Origin: Wielerella bovis
GTDB taxonomy: Bacteria; Pseudomonadota; Gammaproteobacteria; Burkholderiales; Neisseriaceae
NCBI RefSeq assembly: GCF_022354465.1
Contig: NZ_CP092361.1
Span: 1 to 64,000, forward strand
Length of the DNA: 64,000 bases
Direction of reading: 5' to 3'
The first letter of the stretch is position 1, and every line of letters starts with the position of its first letter. The notes below the pieces were generated by a model that had not been told where the DNA came from, searched no databases, and was given only the letters and a program-made list of their open reading frames with translations. Position numbers and translations under genes: made by a program. Shown piece after piece: positions 42,633 through 49,799 of this stretch.

Positions 42633-43001
42633 ATGAACGTAGAATTAGGAAAACGCTTTCAACAAGAGTTAAAAAACTACCCTACCGCCGACAAAATCAA
42701 AATTGCTGATTTTATCCTGCATATTCAAAAGCATGGCTTTACTGGTTTAGCTGGCAGAAATAAACCGTCTCACGAAGTCCCCAAAGATGACCCAAAATGG
42801 CTAGAAAAAGTCCAATATGCCCAACAGCATAGACTTTGGCATTACCACATCGGCATTCCTGAATATGATGTGAATAAACCATTTGGTGAGCAGACATCAA
42901 AATATGTGTTGCACTATATGAAATGGGATAATGCCATTAGAATTGTGGATTTTTCAGAACACCCACCGTTTTCATTACCAAACGAATTGTATTTGGAATA
43001 A
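42633..43001 (+). CDS. Toxin, RelE/YafQ-like
   Basis: 122 residues. The N terminus (GKRFQQELKNYPTADKIKIADFILHI) and the central HRLWHYHIGIPEY plus YVLHYMKWDNAIRIVDFSEH resemble RelE/ParE-fold toxins that cleave mRNA or target gyrase; which one is unclear. It is directly coupled to the antitoxin gene. By the oriT orientation it sits in the leading region, so it would arrive and be expressed early in a recipient. A terminator follows at 43009-43040. Confidence 0.7.
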   Translation: MNVELGKRFQQELKNYPTADKIKIADFILHIQKHGFTGLAGRNKPSHEVPKDDPKWLEKVQYAQQHRLWHYHIGIPEYDVNKPFGEQTSKYVLHYMKWDNAIRIVDFSEHPPFSLPNELYLE

Positions 43002-43008
43002 TTTAAAT

Positions 43009-43040
43009 AGCCTATTTTCCTTGTGGGAATAGGCTTTTTT
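43009..43040 (+). terminator. Terminator of the toxin-antitoxin operon
   Basis: AGCCTATTTTCC-TTGT-GGGAATAGGCTTTTTT. Confidence 0.8.
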
Positions 43041-43204
43041 TACTGTTTCAGACAGCCTAAAACCATTTATCAAGAAAAAATGTAGATAGACAGCACACGC
43101 ATTTTCTTTCTGATAAACAAAAAATCCAAATACCACCGAGCGCGACCGCGCTCATTTTCTTTGCCGTAATCTATGAAAGAAATCTTTGTATAGAGCCTGT
43201 ACGA

Positions 43205-43273
43205 TTGGGACAAAGTACAAGGTTCAATTTGGACAAAGTACATCGTTCAAAATGTACAAAGACATGATTTTAA
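43205..43273. repeat. 23-bp iterons, possible replication origin
   Basis: GGACAAAGTACA at 43208 and 43231 and the diverged GTACAAAGACAT at 43254, exactly 23 bp apart; the first two units also share GTTCAA. A/T-rich DNA follows. A putative replication protein gene ends 220 bases away. The rest of 43041-43495 holds a short GAGCGCG-AC-CGCGCTC-like hairpin near 43130, a DUS pair and no gene. Confidence 0.65.
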
Positions 43274-43377
43274 AACATTTTCTACTTGATGAATAAATGC
43301 TGATTTTTGCTTAAAAAATAGGCAAAAATCCTTTTCAGGCAGCCTGAAACAAAGTTCAGCGAAAGCCAAAATAAAAA

Positions 43378-43396
43378 AACACCCATTTTGGGTGTT
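43378..43396 (-). terminator. Terminator of the replication-protein gene
   Basis: On the minus strand AACACCC-N5-GGGTGTT followed by TTTTTTATTTT, about 100 bases past the stop. Confidence 0.75.
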
Positions 43397-43495
43397 CTAT
43401 GGGTGCATTTCGGGAAAAAATGAATAAAAATCCAAACAAAAGATACATTTATCCTACAAAAAAAACACGACCAAAACGGCAAAGTCATCACGACT

Positions 43496-44275
43496 TTACC
43501 ATTTTTTAGCCTTGTCCAGGTGAGCTATCATTTCAGCAAGGTAACGGCGGTCTTTCTGCCTTTTCTCGGCTGTCGGTGGTGGCTCTGCACGTTGCTGGAT
43601 TTGCTCTTGGATTTCTTTTTGAACGGCTTGAATGTGCTTTTGCTCTTGATAGGTATTCGCTTGGCTGGGCTGATATTCAGGCGAATAAAAGCCAATCCAA
43701 CCAGCAACAATACTGCGTTCCATAACCACATTCAAATCAAATTTACTACGCAAACGCGCCAACTGCTTAATCAAGGCACTTTTTTGTTTATTGCTGGGAA
43801 ACTTGCCTTTTTTCTCTTTGTAAACATCAAGATAATCATTCCATTTGTCCAATGGAATAAATTTGGGAATGGTGTAATTGTTGCGGTCAATTTGGGTTTG
43901 CAAAATATTTTTTGGGGCGACCATGCCTTTGATTTCATAAACCATTTCCAGCAAACGCCCAAAATTCACGCAAAAGTGCATTTTACCGTGAACGCCACCG
44001 CGTCTATATTGTAATAAACCTTGTGAAATCAAAAAGTTTCGTCCTTTTTCATAGCCACGACGGGTTAAGCCCAATTCATCGTAGAGATGTTGGGCGGTTT
44101 TGTAGAACCAGCCGCATTTTTGCGGCTCGGCGCGATGAACGACATCAGACCAATACACGAATTTGGACAACATCGCGGCAGCCTGAACATTTGTGCCACA
44201 AATTGCGCTAAATTCGCGGTAAACAATGGCGCATTCTTCGTTGAGATGTGATTTAAGGGTTTGTAATAAAATCAT
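43496..44275 (-). CDS. Putative replication-initiation (winged-helix) protein
   Basis: 259 residues from the ATG at 44275; an alternative TTG at 44314 adds 13 residues. The N-terminal half looks like a winged helix of the kind found in phage and plasmid replication proteins (AAMLSKFVYWSDV...GWFYKTAQHLYDELGLTRRGYEKGRNFLISQGLLQYRRGG). The C-terminal half has VMERSIVAGWIGFYSPEYQP and a Gln/Lys-rich helix, as in DnaD-like or phage O-like proteins. It lies downstream of a cro-like gene and next to iterons, so it may drive element replication after excision. Confidence 0.65.
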   Translation of the reverse strand: MILLQTLKSHLNEECAIVYREFSAICGTNVQAAAMLSKFVYWSDVVHRAEPQKCGWFYKTAQHLYDELGLTRRGYEKGRNFLISQGLLQYRRGGVHGKMHFCVNFGRLLEMVYEIKGMVAPKNILQTQIDRNNYTIPKFIPLDKWNDYLDVYKEKKGKFPSNKQKSALIKQLARLRSKFDLNVVMERSIVAGWIGFYSPEYQPSQANTYQEQKHIQAVQKEIQEQIQQRAEPPPTAEKRQKDRRYLAEMIAHLDKAKKW

Positions 44276-44353
44276 TTTATGATACAATTCGCTTGTTTTT
44301 TGGGAATGCAACAATGTGAACCGACCAAAGTTTTATTGTTGCGTTTCAATTCA

Positions 44354-44390
44354 TTAAGTCCCTTAATTTGATTAAGGGACTTAATTTTTT
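44354..44390. repeat. Perfect inverted repeat between cro and the replication gene
   Basis: ATTAAGTCCCTTAAT-TTG-ATTAAGGGACTTAAT followed on the plus strand by TTTTT. A 15-bp stem; either a terminator or a binding site. It overlaps the last codons of the cro-like gene. Confidence 0.65.
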
Positions 44391-44568
44391 AATGTTTGTA
44401 CAATTCGGGATTAACCGTTAAAGCATTATTACTTAATCGCTGTAAACGGTATGCCTGTCTTTCAGGGATAATGTCTTTCCATTGGCTGATTGCCGATGGG
44501 GAAATTTTCAATATTTCCGCTAACTTAACAAGCGTTCCATAGTAATTCAGTACGTCTTTTTTATACAT
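44389..44568 (-). CDS. cro: Cro-like repressor
   Basis: 59 residues (starts MYKKDVLNYYGTLVKLAEIL). The helix-turn-helix LVKLAEILKISPSAISQWKDIIPERQAYRLQRL closely follows the Cro/YdaS pattern, where an ISQW recognition helix is followed by IPERQAYRLE. It is divergent from the CI-like gene with three operators between them, the classical layout of a lysogeny-type switch. It would repress cI expression and allow the replication gene downstream to be expressed. Confidence 0.85.
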   Translation of the reverse strand: MYKKDVLNYYGTLVKLAEILKISPSAISQWKDIIPERQAYRLQRLSNNALTVNPELYKH

Positions 44569-44585
44569 GGCATTGCTTCCAAAAA

Positions 44586-44651
44586 TTTAAGATTTCTTAA
44601 AATTATAAGTGTAAAGCAATCTTAAATCAATATGTTTTAAGATTGCTAAAA
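44586..44651. promoter_or_regulatory. Three-site operator between cro and cI
   Basis: TTTAAG-ATTT-CTTAAA (44586-44601), GTAAAG-CAAT-CTTAAA (44611-44626) and TTTAAG-ATTG-CTAAAA (44636-44651). Each site is 16 bp and starts exactly 25 bp after the previous one. Sites 2 and 3 also form a perfect 12-bp inverted repeat (AGCAATCTTAAA/TTTAAGATTGCT). The layout resembles lambda OR. Confidence 0.8.
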
Positions 44652-44673
44652 CTGTAAAATTTTAGGTGGTCTT

Positions 44674-45339
44674 ATGATTGAAACACTTGGGCAAAGAATA
44701 AAAGAGCAAAGGAAAGCCTTAAAACTCACTCAGGTAGATTTAGCAAGGAAAATGCAGGGAGTAAGCCATGCAGCGATTTCGCAATGGGAAAACGATACCA
44801 CAAAGCCTAATGCAGAAAACTTGTTGGATTTGTCCATTATTTTAAATTGTGAATTTAGCTGGCTATTGCGCGGTAGCCCAAAACGAGATAGACCGTTAGC
44901 GGTAACTCCATATTCTCCTATTGATGATATTCGTCTGCCTATTTATGACTGGCATTCATTAGACAAATTAAAAGAATGTGATACTACTCAACTTGTTAAA
45001 CTAACAATAGAGTACATTATGACTGATTTTAAAATGTCTAAAAATGCCTTTGGTCTGAAAATCAAAGATGATTCCATGTCTCCCGAATTTGAGATTGGCG
45101 ATGTCATTATTATTGACCCTGATGTAGAGCCGCAAGCAGGAGAATTTGTCATTGCCAAATATGGCAATCAATTTATTTTCCGCAAATACAAGTTAGATAA
45201 TGATAATTCAGGGGATTTAAAACATTTTATTTTAATCCCCCTGAATGATGACTATGGGAAACTCCATTCAGCCAATGTGGAAGTAAGCATTATTGGCACA
45301 ATGGTTGAGCATCGTATTTACAGACGAAAACGCGGATAA
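44674..45339 (+). CDS. CI/LexA-like repressor with S24 peptidase domain
   Basis: 221 residues. An N-terminal HTH_3 domain (IKEQRKALKLTQVDLARKMQGVSHAAISQWENDTTKPN) joined to a C-terminal S24 domain with the catalytic serine in KDDSMSPEFEIGDVIIIDPD and a later EFVIAKYGNQFIFRKY segment with the catalytic lysine. Such repressors are cleaved when RecA is activated, so DNA damage should derepress the element. Good RBS TAGGTGGTCTT before ATG. A terminator follows at 45358-45393. No clear Ala-Gly cleavage site is seen in the linker except near PQAGEF. Confidence 0.9.
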   Translation: MIETLGQRIKEQRKALKLTQVDLARKMQGVSHAAISQWENDTTKPNAENLLDLSIILNCEFSWLLRGSPKRDRPLAVTPYSPIDDIRLPIYDWHSLDKLKECDTTQLVKLTIEYIMTDFKMSKNAFGLKIKDDSMSPEFEIGDVIIIDPDVEPQAGEFVIAKYGNQFIFRKYKLDNDNSGDLKHFILIPLNDDYGKLHSANVEVSIIGTMVEHRIYRRKRG

Positions 45340-45357
45340 CTATTTGATTTAAAATAA

Positions 45358-45393
45358 GCCTGTTACTTAACCAAAAAGTAACGGGCTTTTTTA
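45358..45393 (+). terminator. Terminator of the CI-like gene
   Basis: GCCTGTTACTT-N7-AAGTAACGGGCTTTTTT. Confidence 0.8.
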
Positions 45394-45403
45394 CATTAAA
45401 AAA

Positions 45404-45487
45404 TTTAAGAAAACTTAAAATTTTTCTTGTTTTTTATTTTAAGTTATCTTAAAATATTTTCAGTTAGTAATTTTAAGTTCTTTAACA
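45404..45487. promoter_or_regulatory. Second operator cluster of the CI-like repressor
   Basis: TTTAAG-AAAA-CTTAAA (45404-45419) and TTTAAG-TTAT-CTTAAA (45438-45453) match the site between cro and cI. A third half-site TTTAAG starts at 45472. Start-to-start spacing is 34 bp each time. The third overlaps a boxA-like sequence. They lie before the leader RNA and the trbM-to-int genes and should control that rightward promoter. Confidence 0.75.
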
Positions 45488-45844
45488 ATTTGGAAACGCA
45501 AGTAACCCAACTTCCCTGATTGATTTCAGAAAGTAAGCCGTTAATGGGTTACAGGCTGCATTCAATCAGCCCCAAGCAGTTGAAATGTCCGTGCATACGG
45601 GTAGCGCGTTGTGCGTCCGTGAATAGGCGGCAATTTGAACGTATCTTGTTTAATTGGGACGTATTCCCAATGCTGGAACATATCTACGGAATTGTTCTAA
45701 CGCTATCGGCAGTATGGATAGCGAATACAGGATTTCAGGCAGCGTTGAGCCTTGCTCCGCGATGAAATCGTGTGCTTGTTTTTTTCATGCAATATTGCAC
45801 CGTTCACTTGGCTGTCCTACCCGAGTGAACGGTCGCAATTTTTT
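45477..45844 (+). ncRNA. boxA-containing structured leader RNA
   Basis: GTTCTTTAACA (45477-45487) resembles the rrn boxA antitermination element. About 355 bases without a credible gene follow, packed with hairpins: GTAACCCA (45502) with TGGGTTAC (45545) enclosing CTGA-N6-TCAG; GGCTG-N8-CAGCC (45554); ATTGGGA-CGTAT-TCCCAAT (45653); CGCTATC-N9-GATAGCG (45701); GAGC-CTT-GCTC; and CGAT-GAA-ATCG. It ends in a strong terminator, ATTGCACCGTTCACT (from about 45794) with AGTGAACGGTCGCAAT, then TTTTT. It is probably an antiterminated leader or a stand-alone small RNA. Confidence 0.65.
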
Positions 45845-45860
45845 ATTATAGGTGCTTGTT

Positions 45861-46286
45861 ATGAAAAACAATACTTTGGCGCGTATTCTGCGCCCGATTG
45901 CTGCCACCAAATATCAAGAGCAGCGCAATCACATTCACAACCAGTTCAAAAAAATGCTGGCAAATGGCATGAGCCGCGAAACCGCGCTGGCACACGCGCA
46001 ATTCAGCGTGGACAGCTTGACTGGTAATTACGCCAAAATCACTTACGATGATTTGAACCGCGAAACGGTTACGCTGGTACGCGAACGCAACGGTTTGGTT
46101 GAAGTAATTGCCGTATGCCGTCCGCCGAAAAATGGGCGCGGTCAGGCAACACTAGAAATGGTCGGAAGTAGGAAAAAACGCAAGTTTCCCAACGTCCGAG
46201 CCGCGTATGAGCGTTTACAGAAAAGCATTTACCGCCGTTACCCGAACACTTATTTTTCTGATGAAAAAGTGTTTCAGGCTGCCTGA
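45861..46286 (+). CDS. Unknown element protein
   Basis: 141 residues from the ATG at 45861 (TATAGGTGCTTGTT before it); a GTG at 45852 is possible. Basic and helical at the N terminus (YQEQRNHIHNQFKKMLANGMSRETALAHAQFSVD), then KITYDDLNRETVTLVRERNGLVEVIAV and a basic C-terminal half (GSRKKRKFPNVRAAYERLQKSIYRRYPNTYFSD). No family recognised. First gene after the leader RNA. The last residues FQAA are encoded by a DUS. Confidence 0.65.
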   Translation: MKNNTLARILRPIAATKYQEQRNHIHNQFKKMLANGMSRETALAHAQFSVDSLTGNYAKITYDDLNRETVTLVRERNGLVEVIAVCRPPKNGRGQATLEMVGSRKKRKFPNVRAAYERLQKSIYRRYPNTYFSDEKVFQAA

Positions 46287-46404
46287 AATGGTTGCAAATT
46301 CAAGCTAATTCAGTTTGGTTTTGTAGAGTTGGCTTGGGTGTGTAACCATTTCAACCCAAAAGGATTATGAAGTTTAACCAACCTACTTTCAGGAGTGTTT
46401 TATC

Positions 46405-46956
46405 ATGAAAATTAAAAACTTATTGGCGGTAACGGCTGTTTCCGCCACTTTTTTTGCACCTATGGCAGCCCATGCCGATGACAATGTTTTGGGTGGCGAT
46501 GTGGGCTTGGCTTGTGAAGCGATTTTGTGCTTGTCCAGCGCAGAGCGTCCGAGCGAGTGCGCCAAATCCTTGCGCCGTTATTTTTCAATCAAATTGAAAA
46601 AGCCCCACAAAACCATTCAGGCACGAAAAGATTTCTTGAATATGTGTCCGTCCAGCAAAGAGCCGAATATGCCACAACTGGTTAATGCGTTGGCGAATGG
46701 CGCAGGGCGTTGTGATGCCGCCGAGTTGAACAAAATCGGGCGTTACGTTGGCAGCCGTGAAGACCGCCGCTTTGTGATTTCTACGGTCAAACCGAGCTAT
46801 TGCGCGGTTTACGAAAATCACGAATACACGACCGTCCCCAAAACCAAATTAGAGCCTATTTATTGTACGCGCACAGTTGATGATGGCTCGCATTGGCGCA
46901 GTAAACCACGCACCGAAAAATACCAATGCGGTCATAAGTGGGTGGACGTGAAATAA
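46405..46956 (+). CDS. trbM: TrbM-like conjugal transfer protein
   Basis: 183 residues. Signal peptide MKIKNLLAVTAVSATFFAPMAAHA. The mature part has the TrbM/KikA pattern: CEAILCLSSAERPSECAKSLRRYFSIKLKKP...FLNMCP, with paired cysteines typical of a periplasmic disulfide-bonded protein. TTCAGGAGTGTTTTATC precedes ATG. A role in IncP-type mating is known but poorly defined. Confidence 0.85.
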   Translation: MKIKNLLAVTAVSATFFAPMAAHADDNVLGGDVGLACEAILCLSSAERPSECAKSLRRYFSIKLKKPHKTIQARKDFLNMCPSSKEPNMPQLVNALANGAGRCDAAELNKIGRYVGSREDRRFVISTVKPSYCAVYENHEYTTVPKTKLEPIYCTRTVDDGSHWRSKPRTEKYQCGHKWVDVK

Positions 46957-47006
46957 TTTTCAGGCAGCCTGAATATTCTCAAACATTCTTTTTTTGATAA
47001 ACAAAT

Positions 47007-47035
47007 AGCCCCTTATCGGCACATAAGGGGCTTTC
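47007..47035 (+). terminator. Hairpin before the ParA/TraL-like gene
   Basis: AGCCCCTTAT-CGGCAC-ATAAGGGGCT then TTC, about 20 bases before the next start codon. The stem also contains part of an AAGG sequence near the RBS. Confidence 0.65.
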
Positions 47036-47051
47036 ACATAAGGATAATCTT

Positions 47052-47804
47052 ATGCAAGAAGTTCACATGGTAGCACAAGGCAAAGGCGGTGTGGGGAAAT
47101 CTTTAATCAGCAGTTTTATTGCCCAATATTTGCAACCCAAAACAGCAAAATTGCATTGCTACGATACCGACCCAGTTAATCCGACTTTCAGCCATTATCA
47201 GGCATTAAATCCCAAAGTCGTGAACATTCTGACCGAAGACAACAACATCAACACACGCTTTTTTGATGATTTGCTGGAAGATTTGTTGAATTTGGACGGT
47301 ATCGCGGTGGTGGATAACGGAGCGGCAACATTCGTTCCCTTAATGGCGTACATGGCGGAAAATGATGTGGCGGATATGCTGGCTGAAAATGATGTCCGCC
47401 TTGTCGTGCATATTCCTGTAACAGGTGGGCAAGCCTTGAATGAATGCTTGAAAGGCTTGAACCAAAGTTTGCAAACCATTAACGCGGAATTTGTGATTTG
47501 GCTCAACGAACACAACGGCAAAGTGGAACAAGACGGCAAATCATTTGAACAATTTGGCATTTACCAACAATATCAAGATGATATTTTGGGTATTGTGAAG
47601 TTGGAAAGTTTTTCGGCGGATACCTATGGACAAGACATTGCTCAAATGACATCGCTCAATTTGACCTTTGAAGAAGTGAAAACGTCCCCCGATTTCCGAA
47701 TTATGGCGAAAAATCGGCTCAAAAAGTTCAAAGAATACGTTTTTGAACAATTAGATGCCCTGCCATTAACTGACGCGGAATTGAACCATGACGGCGCAGA
47801 ATGA
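47052..47804 (+). CDS. TraL-like ParA-family ATPase
   Basis: 250 residues. Deviant Walker A VAQGKGGVGKSLISSF at residues 7-22 and CYDTDPVNPTFSHYQ place it in the ParA/MinD superfamily. The later IAVVDNGAATFVPLMAYM and LVVHIPVTGGQALNECLKGLNQ resemble IncP TraL and StbC-like plasmid proteins. Possibly involved in plasmid stability or transfer control. It overlaps the next gene by 17 bases, as traL-traM do in IncP plasmids. Confidence 0.8.
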   Translation: MQEVHMVAQGKGGVGKSLISSFIAQYLQPKTAKLHCYDTDPVNPTFSHYQALNPKVVNILTEDNNINTRFFDDLLEDLLNLDGIAVVDNGAATFVPLMAYMAENDVADMLAENDVRLVVHIPVTGGQALNECLKGLNQSLQTINAEFVIWLNEHNGKVEQDGKSFEQFGIYQQYQDDILGIVKLESFSADTYGQDIAQMTSLNLTFEEVKTSPDFRIMAKNRLKKFKEYVFEQLDALPLTDAELNHDGAE

Positions 47805-48228
47805 CGAAATTCAAAAAATCATGGTATCGGTGTTTGAATTGACAGGTTGCAAAATGACGGCAGACGACCCGATTATTGCCATGATGTTAATTCAACGCCG
47901 AGAAATGGCGGAACTGGTGGCACAACATCAGGAGCAACAGCAATTTTTCCTTGATGAATTGACGAAAAAAGCCAACGCGATTGTCGGCTCGGCTGATGCC
48001 TTTGAACAGCAAAAAAAGTTTGTTTTGCAGGAAATTTTGCACACCAACGCGCAAGAGTTGGCGCAAGCGGAAAGCAAAATGTTTGCCCAAATCAGCCAAC
48101 GCGCACAAAACCAGTTTGATGAAATGTCGGCGGATTTGTTCAAAAACTTGGAAACACGCACCTTTCGCTTGATGATGATTTTGCTGGTGGTACAAGTGGG
48201 CGTGTTGATTGCGTCATTGATTTTGTAA
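47788..48228 (+). CDS. TraM-like conjugal transfer protein
   Basis: 146 residues. Long central coiled coil (about residues 45-120) and a C-terminal membrane anchor (FRLMMILLVVQVGVLIASLIL). The N terminus VSVFELTGCKMTADDPIIAMMLI fits IncP TraM, whose function is not well understood. Translationally coupled to the TraL-like gene. Confidence 0.75.
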   Translation: MTAQNDEIQKIMVSVFELTGCKMTADDPIIAMMLIQRREMAELVAQHQEQQQFFLDELTKKANAIVGSADAFEQQKKFVLQEILHTNAQELAQAESKMFAQISQRAQNQFDEMSADLFKNLETRTFRLMMILLVVQVGVLIASLIL

Positions 48229-48288
48229 TGGCTCGGGCAGTTTGGATTTTTTCAGGCTGCCTGAATTTTGTTCAAAAGGAAAATTAAT

Positions 48289-48513
48289 ATGGATAAAGAT
48301 GAAAACGGGTTTGGGATTATATTAGGTTTTGCCATAGCACTTTCCATAATAGTTTCGCTGATTGCATGGATTACTCCAAGCCAAAAAGAAGTTGAAATTA
48401 TAGAAAAATGCCAACTAATTAAACAGGATATATCAGTTAGAAAATCACACTATCGTTGTGCTGATGGCGTGGAATATATCCTTAATAGGCTACCTAAACA
48501 GGAAAAACCATGA
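48289..48513 (+). CDS. Small single-helix membrane protein
   Basis: 74 residues from the ATG at 48289 (AAAAGGAAAATTAAT before it). One N-terminal membrane helix (FGIILGFAIALSIIVSLIAWI), then a short periplasmic domain with two cysteines (EKCQLIKQD...YRCADGVEY) that may form a disulfide. Unknown; could be an exclusion-type protein. Overlaps the excisionase gene by four bases. Confidence 0.65.
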   Translation: MDKDENGFGIILGFAIALSIIVSLIAWITPSQKEVEIIEKCQLIKQDISVRKSHYRCADGVEYILNRLPKQEKP

Positions 48514-48857
48514 AAACCTACACCGTAACCGAAGCTGCCAAACTCGCCCATTGCCACCCTGAAACCCTACGCGAATACATCAGAGCAGGAAAACTGGTTG
48601 CAGCAAAAATCGGGCGCGCCTATTGCATTCGTCAGGCGAAACTTGACGAGTTTCTTCAATCACTTGAAAATGATGTCGTACAGACATCACTTCAACAACG
48701 GAGTGAACAACAATGTCAAAAAAGCAAAGTAAAAACAAAGGTCTCTATCAAAGAGACGGCGTTTGGTATCTTGACATCAGAGCAGGCAATCAGCGAATTA
48801 GACGCTCTACTGGCACCAGCGACAAGGCGAAAGCCCAAGCGTACAGAGTACAGTTAG
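48510..48857 (+). CDS. xis: Excisionase-like MerR/HTH_17 protein
   Basis: 115 residues. The first 55 form a winged helix-turn-helix typical of excisionases (YTVTEAAKLAHCHPETLREYIRAGKLVAAKIGRAYCIRQAKLDEFL). The remaining part is Ser/Gln/Lys-rich, unusually long, and overlaps the integrase start by 145 bases in another frame. It would bind att DNA and bias the integrase towards excision. Confidence 0.82.
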   Translation: MKTYTVTEAAKLAHCHPETLREYIRAGKLVAAKIGRAYCIRQAKLDEFLQSLENDVVQTSLQQRSEQQCQKSKVKTKVSIKETAFGILTSEQAISELDALLAPATRRKPKRTEYS

Positions 48858-49795
48858 AACATGAAATTTGGCAGCAACAGCGTTTAGGGGTGCTGCCAAA
48901 ACATTTATGGGACGAAGCCGCCGCCAAATGGATTAAGGAGAAACAAGACAAAAAGAGTATTGAAGACGATATTTGTCGCATTCGGCAATTAACCGCCTTG
49001 CGTGGTCGGTATTTGCAAGATTTAGACCGCAAAACCATTATGAAAGTAGTAGGCGATTTACCATGTAGTAACAGCACCAAAAACCGCTATTTGGCGTTAA
49101 TTCGTTCCATTTTGAACAAATGCGTGAATGAATGGGATTGGTTAAGTAAAGCTCCCAAACTCACATTGTACAAAGAGCCGAAAAAACGCATTCGCTGGCT
49201 CAAACCGCAGGAAGCCCAAAAATTGGTTCATGCCTTTGAAAATTTGCCCTATATGCAGCACATGATTATTTTTTCGCTGGCAACAGGTTTGCGAAAGAGT
49301 AATGTGTTGAATTTAAAATGGGAACAGATTGATTTGAAACGGCGTATCGCATGGATTTATCCTGATGAGACCAAAAACAGTCAGGCTTTGGGCGTACCGC
49401 TTAATCAGGTGGCATTGCAGGTTTTAGCAGTCCGACAGAAAACCACACCTTTTGTCTTTAATAACAGCAAAGGGCAGCCTGTAAAAGCAGTCAGTCATCG
49501 TATTTGGAAAAAAGGCTTAAAAGAAGCTGGGATTAGTAATTTCAAATGGCATGACTTGCGGCATACTTGGGCAAGTTGGTTGGTGCAAAGTGGCGTACCG
49601 CTTTTGGCTCTGAAAGAAATGGGCGGTTGGGAAAGTTTGGAAATGGTGCAGAAATACGCACATCTTTCATCACAACACTTGCAAGACCACGCGGATAATT
49701 TGCTGTTAAATTGGGACACAATTTGGACACAGTCCAAAAAATCCGACAATTTGGATAGCAAAGAAAAAAGCCTAAACAACTGTTTAGGCTTGTAA
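48713..49795 (+). CDS. int: Tyrosine-family integrase of the element
   Basis: 360 residues. An N-terminal arm-binding region (GLYQRDGVWYLDIRAGNQRIRRSTGT), a SAM-like core-binding domain, then the catalytic domain with R in FSLATGLRKSNVLNLKW, HDLRHTWASWL (His and Arg) and the nucleophile in MVQKYAHLSSQHL. All catalytic residues are present. It ends five bases before the tRNA-Lys target, as usual for tRNA-specific integrases. Its last codons also form a terminator for the tRNA on the other strand. Confidence 0.95.
   Translation: MSKKQSKNKGLYQRDGVWYLDIRAGNQRIRRSTGTSDKAKAQAYRVQLEHEIWQQQRLGVLPKHLWDEAAAKWIKEKQDKKSIEDDICRIRQLTALRGRYLQDLDRKTIMKVVGDLPCSNSTKNRYLALIRSILNKCVNEWDWLSKAPKLTLYKEPKKRIRWLKPQEAQKLVHAFENLPYMQHMIIFSLATGLRKSNVLNLKWEQIDLKRRIAWIYPDETKNSQALGVPLNQVALQVLAVRQKTTPFVFNNSKGQPVKAVSHRIWKKGLKEAGISNFKWHDLRHTWASWLVQSGVPLLALKEMGGWESLEMVQKYAHLSSQHLQDHADNLLLNWDTIWTQSKKSDNLDSKEKSLNNCLGL
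49762..49791 (-). terminator. Element-supplied terminator for tRNA-Lys
   Basis: On the minus strand AAGCCTAAA-N6-TTTAGGCTT followed by TTTTTC, inside the 3' end of int and 9 bases from the tRNA CCA end. On the plus strand there is no T-tract, so it works for the tRNA. Confidence 0.75.
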
Positions 49796-49799
49796 AATA

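Noticed and set aside
45472..45487. Third full operator in the second cluster
   Set aside because: Only the left half matches TTTAAG; the right half reads as boxA (CTTTAACA), so it is listed as a half-site overlapping boxA.
45404..45860. Retron or reverse-transcriptase-linked msr/msd RNA
   Set aside because: No reverse transcriptase gene occurs anywhere in the window; boxA and operators fit a leader RNA better.
45520..46027. Short overlapping frames in the leader-RNA region
   Set aside because: They cross stem-loops and the terminator, have no RBS and give no recognisable protein.
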